Source: DASSUW01 sp963849695 (GTDB lineage: Bacteria > Actinomycetota > Thermoleophilia > Solirubrobacterales > Solirubrobacteraceae). From it: a DNA stretch of 64,000 nt. Both the position numbers and the translations under genes were made by a program. The DNA is taken from the NCBI GenBank assembly GCA_963849695.1, contig CAWKIT010000028.1:25008-89007 (forward strand), in the 5' to 3' direction. Positions 18,291-27,063 of the stretch are shown here, one piece after another. Below the pieces are notes generated by a model. It ran no database searches, was not told where the DNA came from, and saw only the letters and a program-made list of their open reading frames with translations. Positions within the stretch are counted from its first letter, which is position 1. Each line of letters begins with the position of its first letter.

Positions 18291-18718
18291 CGGTTGCCCT
18301 GCGCGAGGTGTCGCCGGACGATCTGCCTGTCCTGTTCGAGCACCAGCGCGACCCGGCCGCGACCGCGATGGCGGGCTTCCCGGCGCGCGACCGGGCCGCC
18401 TTCACGGCCCATTGGGAGCGGATCCTGGCCGATCCCGGCGTGCTCGCTCGCGCTGTCGTGGCCGGCGGGCGGCCGGCCGGGAACGTCGTGAGCTTCGAGC
18501 ACGAAGGCCGGCGCGAGGTCGGCTACTGGATCGGCCGCGAGTTCTGGGGCGCCGGCGTGGCCACCGCCGCGCTCGCGGCCTTCCTGGACCTCGAGACCGC
18601 ACGGCCGCTATACGCCGGCGTGGCGAGATGGAACGCGGGCTCGCTGCGGGTGCTCGAGAAGTGCGGCTTCGCCGTCTGCGGCGAGGAGGGCGACGAGGTG
18701 ACATTGCGCCTCGACTGA
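18287..18718 (+). CDS. GNAT-family N-acetyltransferase (RimJ/RimL-like)
   Basis: 143 aa. LREVSPDDLPVLFEHQRDPA opens the fold; VGYWIGREFWGAGVATAAL holds the acetyl-CoA-binding Q/RxxGxG/A-type loop (GREFWGAGVA); and YAGVARWNAGSLRVLEKCGF is the conserved C-terminal strand-helix. Substrate unknown, perhaps a protein N-terminus or a small amine. The ATG overlaps the stop of the preceding gene (ATGA at 18287-18290), so the two are translationally coupled. Its stop directly abuts the convergent padR stop. Confidence 0.88.
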   Translation: MTVALREVSPDDLPVLFEHQRDPAATAMAGFPARDRAAFTAHWERILADPGVLARAVVAGGRPAGNVVSFEHEGRREVGYWIGREFWGAGVATAALAAFLDLETARPLYAGVARWNAGSLRVLEKCGFAVCGEEGDEVTLRLD

Positions 18719-19348
18719 TCATGCTTCCTCCGGGGGCTGCTCCTCTTCCTCGGCGAGGATGCCGTAGAGCGAGCGGCGCGCGCTGGTGAGTACCTCGCGG
18801 GCGGAGGCGAGCTGCTCGGCGGTGCCGACCTGGGCGATCTGGAAGATCGCCATGCCCACCTGGCGGGCGACGCCGAACAGCTCCCAGGCGTCGGAGTCGA
18901 CCGACTCGCTCGCCGCGTCCCACGGCGCGCCCTCGGCGCCGGCCTTGTCCGCGGCCTCGCGGCCGGCGTCGGTGAGGTGGAAGCGCTTGCCCGCGCCCGT
19001 CTCGTCCGACCGCACCAGCCCCTCGTCCTCGAGCTGCTGGAGCGCCGGGTAGACCGAGCCGGGACTCGGGCGCCACACGCCCTCGCTCCGCCGCTCGATC
19101 TCCTGCATCAGCTGGTAGCCGTTGCGCGGCTCCTCGGCGAGGAGGGTGAGCAGGGCGGCGCGGACGTCACCGCGACGGGCGCGCTGGGGACGGCCGAACG
19201 GGCCGCCGGGTCCGCCGAACCCGAAGCCGCCGCTCCAGGGCCCGCCGCGGTGACGTCCGCGGCCGTGGTGGTGGTGACGCCGGCCCGCCATCGCGAGCCA
19301 GCCGAGAAGTTCGGGGCCGCAGCCCCGGTCTGCGTATTGACCAGTCAT
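18719..19348 (-). CDS. PadR-family transcriptional regulator with His/Gly-rich N-terminus
   Basis: 209 aa. Residues about 28-75 are unusual: RHHHHGRGRHRGG and glycine-rich repeats, which could bind metal or be disordered. The PadR winged helix follows (GDVRAALLTLLAEEPRNGYQ, SVYPALQQLEDEGLV, GKRFHLTDAGRE). The C-terminal helical domain ends in ILAEEEEQPPEEA. PadR proteins usually repress exporters or stress genes on ligand binding, yet no ABC exporter is adjacent here. Start ATG 19346-19348. The promoter carries TTGACA, a 17-bp spacer and TATATC with two overlapping palindromes, strongly suggesting autorepression. Confidence 0.9.
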   Translation of the reverse strand: MTGQYADRGCGPELLGWLAMAGRRHHHHGRGRHRGGPWSGGFGFGGPGGPFGRPQRARRGDVRAALLTLLAEEPRNGYQLMQEIERRSEGVWRPSPGSVYPALQQLEDEGLVRSDETGAGKRFHLTDAGREAADKAGAEGAPWDAASESVDSDAWELFGVARQVGMAIFQIAQVGTAEQLASAREVLTSARRSLYGILAEEEEQPPEEA

Positions 19349-19368
19349 CTGGGGAGGGTTCTCCTTGA

Positions 19369-19416
19369 CGTATCGACGATACGTAACGATATATCGTCGA
19401 TAGGTCCCGTTGTCAA
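19369..19416 (-). promoter_or_regulatory. padR promoter with paired palindromic operators
   Basis: On the minus strand TTGACA (19411-19416), exactly 17 bp and TATATC (19388-19393) form a near-consensus promoter. TATCGTCGATA (19392-19402) overlaps the spacer and -10, and TATCGACGATA (19371-19381) lies just past the start site. Both are perfect palindromes around one base, their centres 21 bp apart, or two helix turns. The second extends to a 15-bp palindrome (19369-19383). PadR is the obvious ligand. Confidence 0.75.
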
Positions 19417-19437
19417 CTCCGCGGCCGGCTCACGCTC

Positions 19438-20071
19438 CTAATCGGCAGGCAACGTCTTGCGCCAGATGAACGTGCCGCCTCTGACTTCGCCGTGCAGGCC
19501 GAGCTCCTGGATCGCGTCAGAGACGCCGGGGTAGCGAGGGTGCCCGTAGTCGTGGAACGCGATCGCGCCCCCCGGGCGCACCGCGGGCTCGAACGCTCGG
19601 TATGCGTCGCGGGTCGTCTCGCGGTCGTGCGCGCAGTCGATGAATACGAGCCAGGTCGAGTGGGGTTCGGGCTCCATCTGCTCGGCGCGCTCGGTGAGCA
19701 AGTCGATGCGCTCGCGCGCAGTACCCGCAAGCCTCAAGTAGCGCTCGCGCTCAGGCCGGACCTCAGGGTCGTAGCTTCGAACGCGTCGGCTCTTGTCCGC
19801 GATCGCGAGCGCCACTGCCGTCCATGCAGTGGCGGTCCCGAGTTCGACGACATCGTCGTGGCCCTCCGCAAGTCCCAAGCAGCGTGCTCACGTCCTGCGG
19901 CCGCGTCGCGACCGCAAGGCTGTAGGTGTCGCCTGTGCGCCAGGCAGTCCACGCGGCGCGCACGTAGAAGGCAGCCACGTTCGCAGGCATCCGGGCAAGC
20001 CATGGCACCTCCCGTCCGAACGCTCGGGCGATGAACCGCCAGCGTCCCAGGCGGCGACGCACGTTGCGCAT
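19438..20071 (-). CDS. Class I SAM-dependent methyltransferase, one frame break
   Basis: About 210 aa once one extra base near 19,880 is removed (frame passes from QDVSTLLG to LAEGHDDVVELGTATAWTAV). The Rossmann motif I is VVELGTATAWTAVALA, motif II/III region is LVFIDCAHDRETTRDAYRAF and PGGAIAFHDYGHPRYPGV, matching the Methyltransf_24 group that often acts on small molecules or glycans. The N-terminus (MRNVRRRLGRWRFIARAFGR) is basic. It stands alone between padR and the desaturase. Substrate unknown. Confidence 0.75.
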
Positions 20072-20169
20072 CACGGCAAGCCTAACGCCGCGGCAGGAAG
20101 CTCCAGACGCCCGAACTGCCGCGAGCGACGTGTTCCCGAACGAGCCCGTGGCGGGCCGGCGCCGCGCGC

Positions 20170-21099
20170 TTAGCTGACGCCGGCGGGCTCGCGCTCCGGC
20201 GGCGCCGCGGCGGGGGCGGGCGAGCTGCCGATCAGTTTCGCGGACTGGCGCTCGGGCGAGATCCGGACGACGTTCCACGCCAGGCCGAGCTTCTCCATCA
20301 GCCGGATCACGCCCGCCGAGACGTCGATCTCGCGGCGCCCCAGGCCGTGCGACGCCGACCGCGGGAACGCGTGATGGTTGTGGTGCCAGGCCTCGCCCAT
20401 CGACGGGAGCGCGAGCCAGGCGACATTGGTCGAGCGATCCTCGATGTCGAACCGGCGGCGGCCGAAGAAGTGGCAGATCGAGTTGATCGACCACGTCACG
20501 TGGTGCAGGAAGAACGCCCGCACGAGGCCGCCCCAGACGAGGCCGCGCAGCGCGCCCTCGGCGGTGAAGCCGTGCAGCACGAAGCCGAGCAGCGTCGGGA
20601 TCGCGAGGCTCGCGAAGGCGAGCCACGGGAACATCCGGCCGATCCTGCGCATCCCCGGGTCCTCGTAGAGCTCCCCGGCGTACCGCTTCCAGTCGGCCAG
20701 CCCGTGCGTCTCCATCAGCCAGCCGGTGTGGGCATGCCACAGGCCCTTGAGCCCGGAGCCGTGGCCGACGTGCGGCGAGTGCGGATCGCCCTCCTCGTCG
20801 GCGTGCGCGTGGTGCTTGCGGTGGTCGGCGACCCAGTCCATGACCGAGCCCTGCAGCCCCATCGAGCCGAGCACCGCGAAGCCGTACTCGGTGCCCTTGT
20901 GGGTGCGGAAGCTGCGGTGGGTGAGCAGCCGGTGGAAGCCGACCGTGATCCCGAGTCCGAACAGGACATAGGTCACGACCATGATCGTCAGGTCGATCCA
21001 GTCGACCCACTGGTTCCAGAGCAGGACGACGGCGGCGATCAGCCCCAGGAACGGGACGATCACGCCGATCAGGTTCACAATTCGCTCGCCTCTTGACAT
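20170..21099 (-). CDS. Acyl-CoA/lipid delta-9-type fatty acid desaturase
   Basis: 309 aa membrane enzyme that introduces a double bond into saturated acyl chains, adjusting membrane fluidity. All three His clusters of the di-iron centre are present: HRLLTH (about residue 56), DHRKHHAH (about 92) and WHHNHHAFP (about 236). Hydrophobic segments flank them (LIGVIVPFLGLIAAVVLLW, IMVVTYVLFGLGITVGF, WLAFASLAIPTLLGFVL). The C-terminus is a proline-rich soluble tail. Upstream at 21154-21178 lie repeated GAAACT units with 11-bp spacing that may control it. Likely a single-gene unit. Confidence 0.93.
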   Translation of the reverse strand: MSRGERIVNLIGVIVPFLGLIAAVVLLWNQWVDWIDLTIMVVTYVLFGLGITVGFHRLLTHRSFRTHKGTEYGFAVLGSMGLQGSVMDWVADHRKHHAHADEEGDPHSPHVGHGSGLKGLWHAHTGWLMETHGLADWKRYAGELYEDPGMRRIGRMFPWLAFASLAIPTLLGFVLHGFTAEGALRGLVWGGLVRAFFLHHVTWSINSICHFFGRRRFDIEDRSTNVAWLALPSMGEAWHHNHHAFPRSASHGLGRREIDVSAGVIRLMEKLGLAWNVVRISPERQSAKLIGSSPAPAAAPPEREPAGVS

Positions 21100-21153
21100 G
21101 ACGCTCAGAGTCGCGCAAGTCCGGGCGGCTTTCTTGCGGTTTTGTCCCGCATC

Positions 21154-21178
21154 GAAGCTACGAAACTGTAGGGAAACT
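21154..21178. promoter_or_regulatory. Spaced GAA(A/G)CT repeats upstream of the desaturase
   Basis: GAAGCT (21154-21159), GAAACT (21162-21167) and GAAACT (21173-21178) lie in the desaturase upstream region; the last two are exactly 11 bp apart. On the coding strand they read AGTTTC. A regulator-binding array is possible; weak evidence. Confidence 0.25.
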
Positions 21179-21234
21179 ATGAAAGCCGCTCGGACCGCCG
21201 GTCCAGTGCCGGAGGGGCGTGACCGGACCGGTGG

Positions 21235-21483
21235 TCAGCGCGCCGGCTCGTCCGGCCAGCGACCGTGCTCGGCATAGAACTCGCGCGCCGCGACCTCCTG
21301 CTCGCGCTCATGGTCGCCGCGCGAGCCGAACCGGAAGAGGACGTTCATCAAGAGGATCGCCAGGCCGGAGCCGACGCACATGGCCCAGCCCTCCCAGCGC
21401 AAGGTGCCTTCCACCGCGAACAGCAGCACGAACCCGAGGACGATCAGCCCCGCCGGCAACCCGTATCTCAGCGCACGCATCAT
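21235..21483 (-). CDS. Small two-helix membrane protein downstream of ctaA
   Basis: 82 aa. Two hydrophobic helices (LPAGLIVLGFVLLFAVEG, GWAMCVGSGLAILLMNVLF) and a charged cytoplasmic tail ending in FYAEHGRWPDEP. I do not recognise the family. The start ATG overlaps the ctaA stop (ATGA), so its translation is coupled to heme A synthase and a role near cytochrome oxidase assembly or the membrane is plausible but unproven. Confidence 0.65.
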   Translation of the reverse strand: MMRALRYGLPAGLIVLGFVLLFAVEGTLRWEGWAMCVGSGLAILLMNVLFRFGSRGDHEREQEVAAREFYAEHGRWPDEPAR

Positions 21484-22421
21484 GCAGTGGACACCCGCGC
21501 AGGCGCGGCGTCAGCAGGCGCCGTCGCGAGCGAGCCGGCCGCGACCCAGCTCCATACCAGCACCGTCCACAGCACCGCGGGCAGCGATGCATGGACCCAC
21601 ACCACCTCGGCCGGAAGGGCGTTGTGGTACTGGACGAGCCCGATCGCGCCCTGGGCCGCCATCAACACGCACACGGCGGTCAGCGCGCCCATCAGCGGCG
21701 CACTCGAGCGTCGATGCAACGCGAACCCCCACAGCGCGACCGCGACGATCCCCATCGCCGTCGCCATGTGGCCGTGCAGCAGGATCAGCGACTTGAGCGT
21801 CCCCGCCCCCCACGCGTCGAGCCGCTCGACCACGTCGCCGGTGCCGGCGCCGCCGGCGTGCGGCCCGGCCGCGGTCGCGAGGGTGCCGGCGATGATCACC
21901 ACCGCGCCGTAGACCACGAGCACGCGCGTGCCCAGCACGACGAGCCGGTCAGTGCCCGCGGGGCTCTCGCCCGGCGCCCACCGCACGCGCCAGACGAGCA
22001 CCGCGCCGGCGATCAGCAGGGCCATCGACAGCAGGTAGTGCGCGATGACGACTTGCCACGTCAGGTGCAGCAGCACGGTTATGCCCCCGAGCACGCCCTG
22101 CGCGATCACGCCGGCCGCCAGCAGCGTGGCGGGCTTGAGGAGGTCGCGCCGCAGCGGCCGCACGCGGTACGCGAGCGCGCCGGCGGCGATGCAGGCAACG
22201 CCGACGACGGTCGAGAACAGCCGGTTGCCGTACTCGATCCAGACGTGGGTGTCGAGCTCGGGCGCGAAGGTGCCGGAGCAGTCGGGCCACGACGGGCACC
22301 CGAGCCCCGAGCCGGTGAGCCGCACGCCGGCGCCGCTGAACACGATCAGCACGAGCGTCGCCAGCGCCGCGTACGCCACCCAACGGTACGTGCGCAGCGA
22401 GAGCGTGAAGCGGTCACCCAT
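21480..22421 (-). CDS. ctaA: Heme A synthase (COX15/CtaA family)
   Basis: 313 aa, eight hydrophobic helices. Oxidises the C8 methyl of heme O to make heme A for aa3-type cytochrome oxidase. VFSGAGVRLTGSGLGCPSWPDC is the conserved first loop, carrying a loop Cys pair; EYGNRLFSTVVG and HYLLSMALL, then HGHMATAMGIV and VHASLPAVLWT, supply the heme-ligand histidines in helices 2, 4, 6 and 8. Start chosen at ATG 22419-22421 (MGDRFTLSLRTYR), because upstream codons look non-coding. It is coupled to the small protein by ATGA and lies 14 bp after the MFS gene. Confidence 0.92.
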   Translation of the reverse strand: MGDRFTLSLRTYRWVAYAALATLVLIVFSGAGVRLTGSGLGCPSWPDCSGTFAPELDTHVWIEYGNRLFSTVVGVACIAAGALAYRVRPLRRDLLKPATLLAAGVIAQGVLGGITVLLHLTWQVVIAHYLLSMALLIAGAVLVWRVRWAPGESPAGTDRLVVLGTRVLVVYGAVVIIAGTLATAAGPHAGGAGTGDVVERLDAWGAGTLKSLILLHGHMATAMGIVAVALWGFALHRRSSAPLMGALTAVCVLMAAQGAIGLVQYHNALPAEVVWVHASLPAVLWTVLVWSWVAAGSLATAPADAAPARVSTA

Positions 22422-22435
22422 CCCGGTGGGCCATG

Positions 22436-23959
22436 TTAGGCCGCGCGACCGGAAGCGCGCGCGGCCCGGCGGGCGTGTGGGCAAGGCTGCGCGATGCGCA
22501 CGGCGCCCGGCTCCTCGTGCGGCTCGCGCGCCTCCCGCTCTTCACGCCGCGGATTGACGATGCCGACCAGCGAGATCACCCCGCCGAGCACCACCAGTCC
22601 ACCGGCGAACGTGAGCCCGATCCGGTAGGCCTCGACCGACGCATTCACGACGTCCGCCGGCCCGCCCGAGAGAGGGTCGACGTCACTCCGGCCGAGCTCC
22701 GACTCGAAGGTCGCGGCCACCACCGCGCCGACCGCCGCGATCGCCAGCAGGGCCGCCACCCGCGCGATCTGGTTGTTGACCCCGCTCGCCACGCCGGCGT
22801 TGTGCTGCGGTACGGCCCCGAGCACCGTGTTGGTGAGCGGAGCCACGGTCGCCGACAGGCCGAGCCCGAACACCAGCACGCCCGGCAGCAGGTCGGTCAC
22901 GTAGTTCACGTCGGCGCCCAGGCGGCTCATCCACACCATGCCCAACCCCGCCACGATCGGCCCCAACCCCATCAGCAGCTTCGGCCCGATGCGATCCGAC
23001 AGCGCGCCGAAGCGGCGCGACAGCGTCCACATGCAGAGCGTGATCGGCACCAGCGACAGCCCGGCCGCGATCGGGCTGTAGCCGGCCACCTGCTGCAGAT
23101 AGATGGTCACGAAGAAGGTCGTCGCGCCGAGGCCGCCGTAGATCAGCAGCGTCGCGAGGTTGCCGATCGCGAAGTTGCGCGAGCCGAAGAGGCCGAGCGG
23201 CAGCATCGGGTGGTCGGTCCGGCGCTCGTGCCACACGAACGTCGCGAGTAGCGCCAGCCCGCCGATCAGTGGAACGAACACGAGCGGATCGCTCCAGCCG
23301 TAAGTCGGCTGCTCGATCAATGCGAACACCGGGCCGGCCAGCCCGAGCGACGCCAGCAGCGCACCGAGGTAGTCGATCCGCTGCGGCGCCTCCTCGTCCC
23401 GGCTCTCAGGCACGCCCGCGCGCACGAGCGCCAGCGTGGCCAGCACGAACGGAATGTTGATCGCGAAGATCCACCGCCACGAGACGAACTCGACCAGCAA
23501 TCCACCGCCTAGCGGGCCGATCACGAACGAGACCCCCGTCCACGCGGTCCACGACCCGATCGCGGCTCCGCGCTCGTCGCCGGGGAACACGGCCGTGATC
23601 AGCGCGAGGCTCGACGGCACCAGCAGCGCCCCGGCGAACCCCTGCAGCCCGCGCGCGACGATCAAGAAGAGGGTGCTCGGCGCGATCGCACACAGGCCCG
23701 ATGTCAGCCCGAACCCCGCCAGTCCCCAGATGAACACCCGCCGCCGCCCGAGGATGTCCCCCAGCGAGCCGCCGACCAGGATCAGCGACCCGAGCGTGAG
23801 CAGGTAGGCCTCGACCACCCACTGCTGCTCGGCGAGACCGGCATCGAGGTCCTCCCGGATCGCCGGCAGCGCGACGTTGACGACCGTGCCGTCGAGGAAC
23901 ACGACGCTCGATCCGAGGATGGCGGCGAGCAGGGTCAGCCGCTTGGGTGAGCCTGCCAT
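22436..23959 (-). CDS. MFS drug/solute exporter, DHA2 (EmrB/QacA) family
   Basis: 507 aa with about 14 hydrophobic helices, the DHA2 number. LDGTVVNVALPAIREDLDAG in helix 1 is the family signature; GGSLGDILGRRRVFIWGLAG is motif A; RGLQGFAGALLVPSSLALI is motif B; IGPLGGGLLVEFVSWRWIFAINIP is motif C and following. The C-terminal tail is charged and basic. Proton-driven export of drugs or metabolites is inferred. ATG 23957-23959; it diverges from the wzt-like gene with only 26 bp between starts and runs on into ctaA with a 14-bp gap. Confidence 0.9.
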   Translation of the reverse strand: MAGSPKRLTLLAAILGSSVVFLDGTVVNVALPAIREDLDAGLAEQQWVVEAYLLTLGSLILVGGSLGDILGRRRVFIWGLAGFGLTSGLCAIAPSTLFLIVARGLQGFAGALLVPSSLALITAVFPGDERGAAIGSWTAWTGVSFVIGPLGGGLLVEFVSWRWIFAINIPFVLATLALVRAGVPESRDEEAPQRIDYLGALLASLGLAGPVFALIEQPTYGWSDPLVFVPLIGGLALLATFVWHERRTDHPMLPLGLFGSRNFAIGNLATLLIYGGLGATTFFVTIYLQQVAGYSPIAAGLSLVPITLCMWTLSRRFGALSDRIGPKLLMGLGPIVAGLGMVWMSRLGADVNYVTDLLPGVLVFGLGLSATVAPLTNTVLGAVPQHNAGVASGVNNQIARVAALLAIAAVGAVVAATFESELGRSDVDPLSGGPADVVNASVEAYRIGLTFAGGLVVLGGVISLVGIVNPRREEREAREPHEEPGAVRIAQPCPHARRAARASGRAA

Positions 23960-23985
23960 TCGTTGGTCAAGGCTACGCTTGTGCC

Positions 23986-25254
23986 GTGGATCGCTCGGGC
24001 GCTCCGGTCATCACCGTGCAGCACGTGGGCAAGACGTTCAGCCTTCCGCACGAGCGCGTCCACACCCTCAAGGAACGGGCGCTGCACCCCTTCCGCCGCG
24101 TCGGCAACGACTCGCTACGCGCGCTCGAGAGGTCTCGTTCGACGTCCGCCGTGGCGAGTTCTTCGGCATCGTCGGGCGCAACGGCTCCGGCAAGTCGACG
24201 CTGCTCAAGTGCCTGGCCGGCATCTACGCCGTCGACGAGGGCGACATCTACGTCGACGGCCGGATGTCGACCTTCATCGAGCTCGGCGTCGGCTTCAACA
24301 TGGACCTCCCGGCGCGCGACAACGTGCTCATCAACGCCACGCTGCTCGGCTCATCGCCGCGCGAGGCGACCCGCCGCTTCGAGCGCGTCATCGACTTCGC
24401 CGAGCTCTGGCGCGTTCGTCGACCTCAAGCTCAAGAACTACTCGTCGGGCATGCTCGTGCGGCTCGCCTTCGCGGTGATGATCCAGGTCGACGCCGACAT
24501 CCTGCTGATCGATGAGGTGCTCGCCGTCGGCGACGCCTCCTTCCAGCAGAAGTGCTACGAGGAGTTCGCACGTATCCGCGAGTCGGGTGCGACGGTGCTG
24601 CTCGTCACGCACGACATGGGAGCCGTCCAGCGCTTCTGCGACCGGGCGATCCTGCTCGAGCGCGGCGAGGTCATCGAGACCGGCGACCCCCAGCGCGTCG
24701 GCAACCGCTACCTCGAGGTCAACTTCGCCAACGACCAAGAGCCACCGGCCAACCAGGGCCATGCCCCCAAAGAGAGGGAGACAGACCGGTACGGCGACGG
24801 ACGCGCCGACATCTTCGAGAGCTGGTTCGAGGACGAGCACGGGACCCGAACGGGCACGCTCGCGACCGGGCGGCCGTGCACGTTCGTGGCGCGCGTGCGC
24901 TTCCGCGAGGCGGTCGAGCATCCGATATTCGGCGTCGTCTTCCAGAACTCCCGACGAGACACCGTGTTCACGGCCAACACACTCGCGACCGATCCGGAGC
25001 CCGGAATGTTCGCTGCCGGCGAGAACGTGACGTTCCGGCTCTCCTTCGACCTCGTGTTCGCGCCTGACCGCTACAGCGCCTCGCCCGCCGTAGCCCGCGC
25101 CGGCACGGGGATTGCATGGCTCGACCGCCGCGACCGCTTCGCAACCGTCATGGTGACCGGCCTGCGAGACACCGACGGCATCGTCGAGCTCGAGCATCGC
25201 ATCGAAGTCGACCGCACGCCCGCCGCGCGGGACCGCGACGAGGTCGCCGGATGA
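23986..25254 (+). CDS. Polysaccharide ABC exporter ATP-binding protein (Wzt-like), two frame breaks
   Basis: About 420 aa. Powers export of a lipid-linked glycan together with the following permease. The Walker A is GRNGSGKSTLLKCLAG, signature NYSSGMLVRLAFA, Walker B DILLIDEVLAVGD, switch VTHDMG, all typical of TagH/Wzt ATPases. The C-terminal domain (from about GRADIFESWFEDE) resembles the Wzt carbohydrate-binding domain that recognises the finished chain. The frame breaks at about 24,130 (one G missing in CTCGAGAGG) and about 24,414 (one extra C in TGGCGCG). GTG start at 23986 follows TACGCT by six bases, so probably leaderless. It overlaps the permease by ATGA. Confidence 0.88.
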   Translation: MDRSGAPVITVQHVGKTFSLPHERVHTLKERALHPFRRVGNDSLRALERSRSTSAVASSSASSGATAPASRRCSSAWPASTPSTRATSTSTAGCRPSSSSASASTWTSRRATTCSSTPRCSAHRRARRPAASSASSTSPSSGAFVDLKLKNYSSGMLVRLAFAVMIQVDADILLIDEVLAVGDASFQQKCYEEFARIRESGATVLLVTHDMGAVQRFCDRAILLERGEVIETGDPQRVGNRYLEVNFANDQEPPANQGHAPKERETDRYGDGRADIFESWFEDEHGTRTGTLATGRPCTFVARVRFREAVEHPIFGVVFQNSRRDTVFTANTLATDPEPGMFAAGENVTFRLSFDLVFAPDRYSASPAVARAGTGIAWLDRRDRFATVMVTGLRDTDGIVELEHRIEVDRTPAARDRDEVAG

Positions 25255-26108
25255 CCGCCGACGCGGCGGCGCCGCCCGGCCGCCGGATCGCCGGGCCGAC
25301 CGCGCTCGGGGACGACCCGCGGCGCTTCTGGCACCTCGCCTACACACTCGCAATCACCGACTTCAAGCTTCGCTTCTTCGGCTCTGTGCTCGGCTACCTC
25401 TGGCAGCTGATCCGGCCCCTGCTGCTGTTCGGTGTCCTCTACGCCGTCTTCACGCAGGTCATCCGGATCGGCTCCGACGTCGAGATGTACCCCGTCGCAC
25501 TGCTGCTCGGAATCGTGCTCTACTCGTTCCTGAGCGAGGCCACGTCGGGGGCGCTCACCAGCCTTGTCGACCGCGAGAACCTCATCCGCAAGATCGACTT
25601 TCCGCGGCTCGCGGTGCCGATGGCGTCGATCCTGACCGCGCTCTTCAATTGCGTGCTGAATCTGCTGGCCGTGTTCGTCTTCTTGTTCGCCGCCGGCGCC
25701 GAGGTCCGCTGGTCGTGGCTCGAGCTCCCGTTCCTGCTCGCCGCGCTGACCGCGTTCGCGGCGGGGCTCGGGATGCTGCTCTCGAGCCTGTACGTGACGC
25801 TGCGCGACATGCGCCCGATCTGGGACGTGGTGCTGCAGGTGCTCTTCTACGCGTCGCCGATCTTCTATCCGATCGACGTCGTGATGGAGCAGGACCAGAC
25901 GCTCGCGACGGTGCTGATGTGCAACCCCTTCGCGGTGATCCTCCAGCAGGCGCGGCACGCGCTCATCGCGCCGAGCCACCCGTCGGCGGCCGAGGCGATC
26001 GGCGACCCCGCGCTGCTGCTGATCCCGTTCGCGATCGCGGTCGCGCTGGTCGCAGCCGGCTTCCTGCGGTTCAGGCGGACAGCACCGCGGATCGCCGAGG
26101 CGCTGTAG
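25251..26108 (+). CDS. Polysaccharide ABC exporter permease (ABC-2, Wzm/TagG-like)
   Basis: 285 aa with about six membrane helices. FWHLAYTLAITDFKLRFFGS and LGYLWQLIRPLLLFGVLYAV form the N-terminal interface and first helix; RENLIRKIDFPRLAVPMASI is the conserved cytoplasmic loop that couples to the ATPase; FYASPIFYPIDVV and NPFAVILQQARHALI are C-terminal hallmarks. Works with the gene before it; the ATGA overlap couples the two. Its 3' end overlaps the convergent glycosyltransferase by 38 bp. Confidence 0.92.
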   Translation: MTADAAAPPGRRIAGPTALGDDPRRFWHLAYTLAITDFKLRFFGSVLGYLWQLIRPLLLFGVLYAVFTQVIRIGSDVEMYPVALLLGIVLYSFLSEATSGALTSLVDRENLIRKIDFPRLAVPMASILTALFNCVLNLLAVFVFLFAAGAEVRWSWLELPFLLAALTAFAAGLGMLLSSLYVTLRDMRPIWDVVLQVLFYASPIFYPIDVVMEQDQTLATVLMCNPFAVILQQARHALIAPSHPSAAEAIGDPALLLIPFAIAVALVAAGFLRFRRTAPRIAEAL

Positions 26109-27063
26109 AGCGCTCGGTCCCGAACGTCGCCACGTCGGCGAGCAGGTCGTGCACGAGTCGCGGGTAGAGGTGCGAGGCGCGAAAGCTCTCGGCCTTGCGG
26201 CGGCCGCGCACGCGCACGCGGTGGTAGACGCCCGGAAAGCGGCGCATGGCGTCGATGGCCCCAACGATGTCGCCCGGCCCGGTCACGACGAGGTAGTCGA
26301 TGGCGGGCTCCAGCCCGTGGCTCGGGCTCAGCGGCTCCGACAACACGAGATGGCCGGCGGCCAGGTGCAGTGAGACCCGGTTCTCGAACGATGGGTAGGC
26401 CTCATTGTGAAGGTTGATGCCGACATCGCTCTCGTCGAGCGTACGCTCGAGCATGTCGGCGTCGACCCCAAAGGCGAGGTGCAGGATGTCGTACGCGTGC
26501 TTGGCCGGGATGAGCATGCTCTCGCGGTGCTCGGTCGAGCGGCCGATGAACACCACGCGCGGATGCCCGGCGAGCGGCCGCACGTCGCGGTAATAGCGGT
26601 CGGCGACGGGGAGCGGCGCCGCGCGCCACACCGGCAGTACGCGCTCGGCCGTCTCGGTGATCAGCGGATCGAAGGCAACGATGCGATCGAAGCTGCCGGC
26701 GTCGACTTCACCGAGCTCACGCAGCCGCCGCTCGAGGTCCGGGTGCGTGACACCGCTCCGCGGCAGCGGCTCGGTGAGGAAACCGACGGTGAGCGCCGGC
26801 AGCTCGGCGAACGCCCCGGCGGGCACGGTCTCGGGCTTGAAGACGACGACCACGTGCGGCTGGATCGTCGCCAGCGCGGCGAGCAGCCCATCGGTGTCGC
26901 CGCCCGCACGGTATTCGACGAACGTGCCGCGCAGGCCCCCGGACTCACCTTCCAGGGCGCACGCTCGGAAGTACGTCGACTGGCCGACGAAGGCCACCCG
27001 GAGCGGCGCGCGCAGAGAAGGGAGCCGGTAGGGCAGCGCGCCTCGCGTAGGCGCGTAGTCCAT
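26071..27063 (-). CDS. Glycosyltransferase, CgeB/GT1-like
   Basis: 330 aa. LRVAFVGQSTYFRACALEGE opens a Rossmann fold, and the C-terminal half has DSDVGINLHNEAYPSFENRV and LHLAAGHLVLSEPLSPSHGL, the acceptor and nucleotide-binding pattern of CgeB-type glycosyltransferases. Donor and acceptor unknown. Start ATG 27061-27063 overlaps the divergent methyltransferase ATG in a CATG. On the minus strand TATCGT lies ten bases upstream as a possible -10 inside the neighbouring gene. Its 3' end overlaps the permease. Confidence 0.75.
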   Translation of the reverse strand: MDYAPTRGALPYRLPSLRAPLRVAFVGQSTYFRACALEGESGGLRGTFVEYRAGGDTDGLLAALATIQPHVVVVFKPETVPAGAFAELPALTVGFLTEPLPRSGVTHPDLERRLRELGEVDAGSFDRIVAFDPLITETAERVLPVWRAAPLPVADRYYRDVRPLAGHPRVVFIGRSTEHRESMLIPAKHAYDILHLAFGVDADMLERTLDESDVGINLHNEAYPSFENRVSLHLAAGHLVLSEPLSPSHGLEPAIDYLVVTGPGDIVGAIDAMRRFPGVYHRVRVRGRRKAESFRASHLYPRLVHDLLADVATFGTERSTAPRRSAVLSA

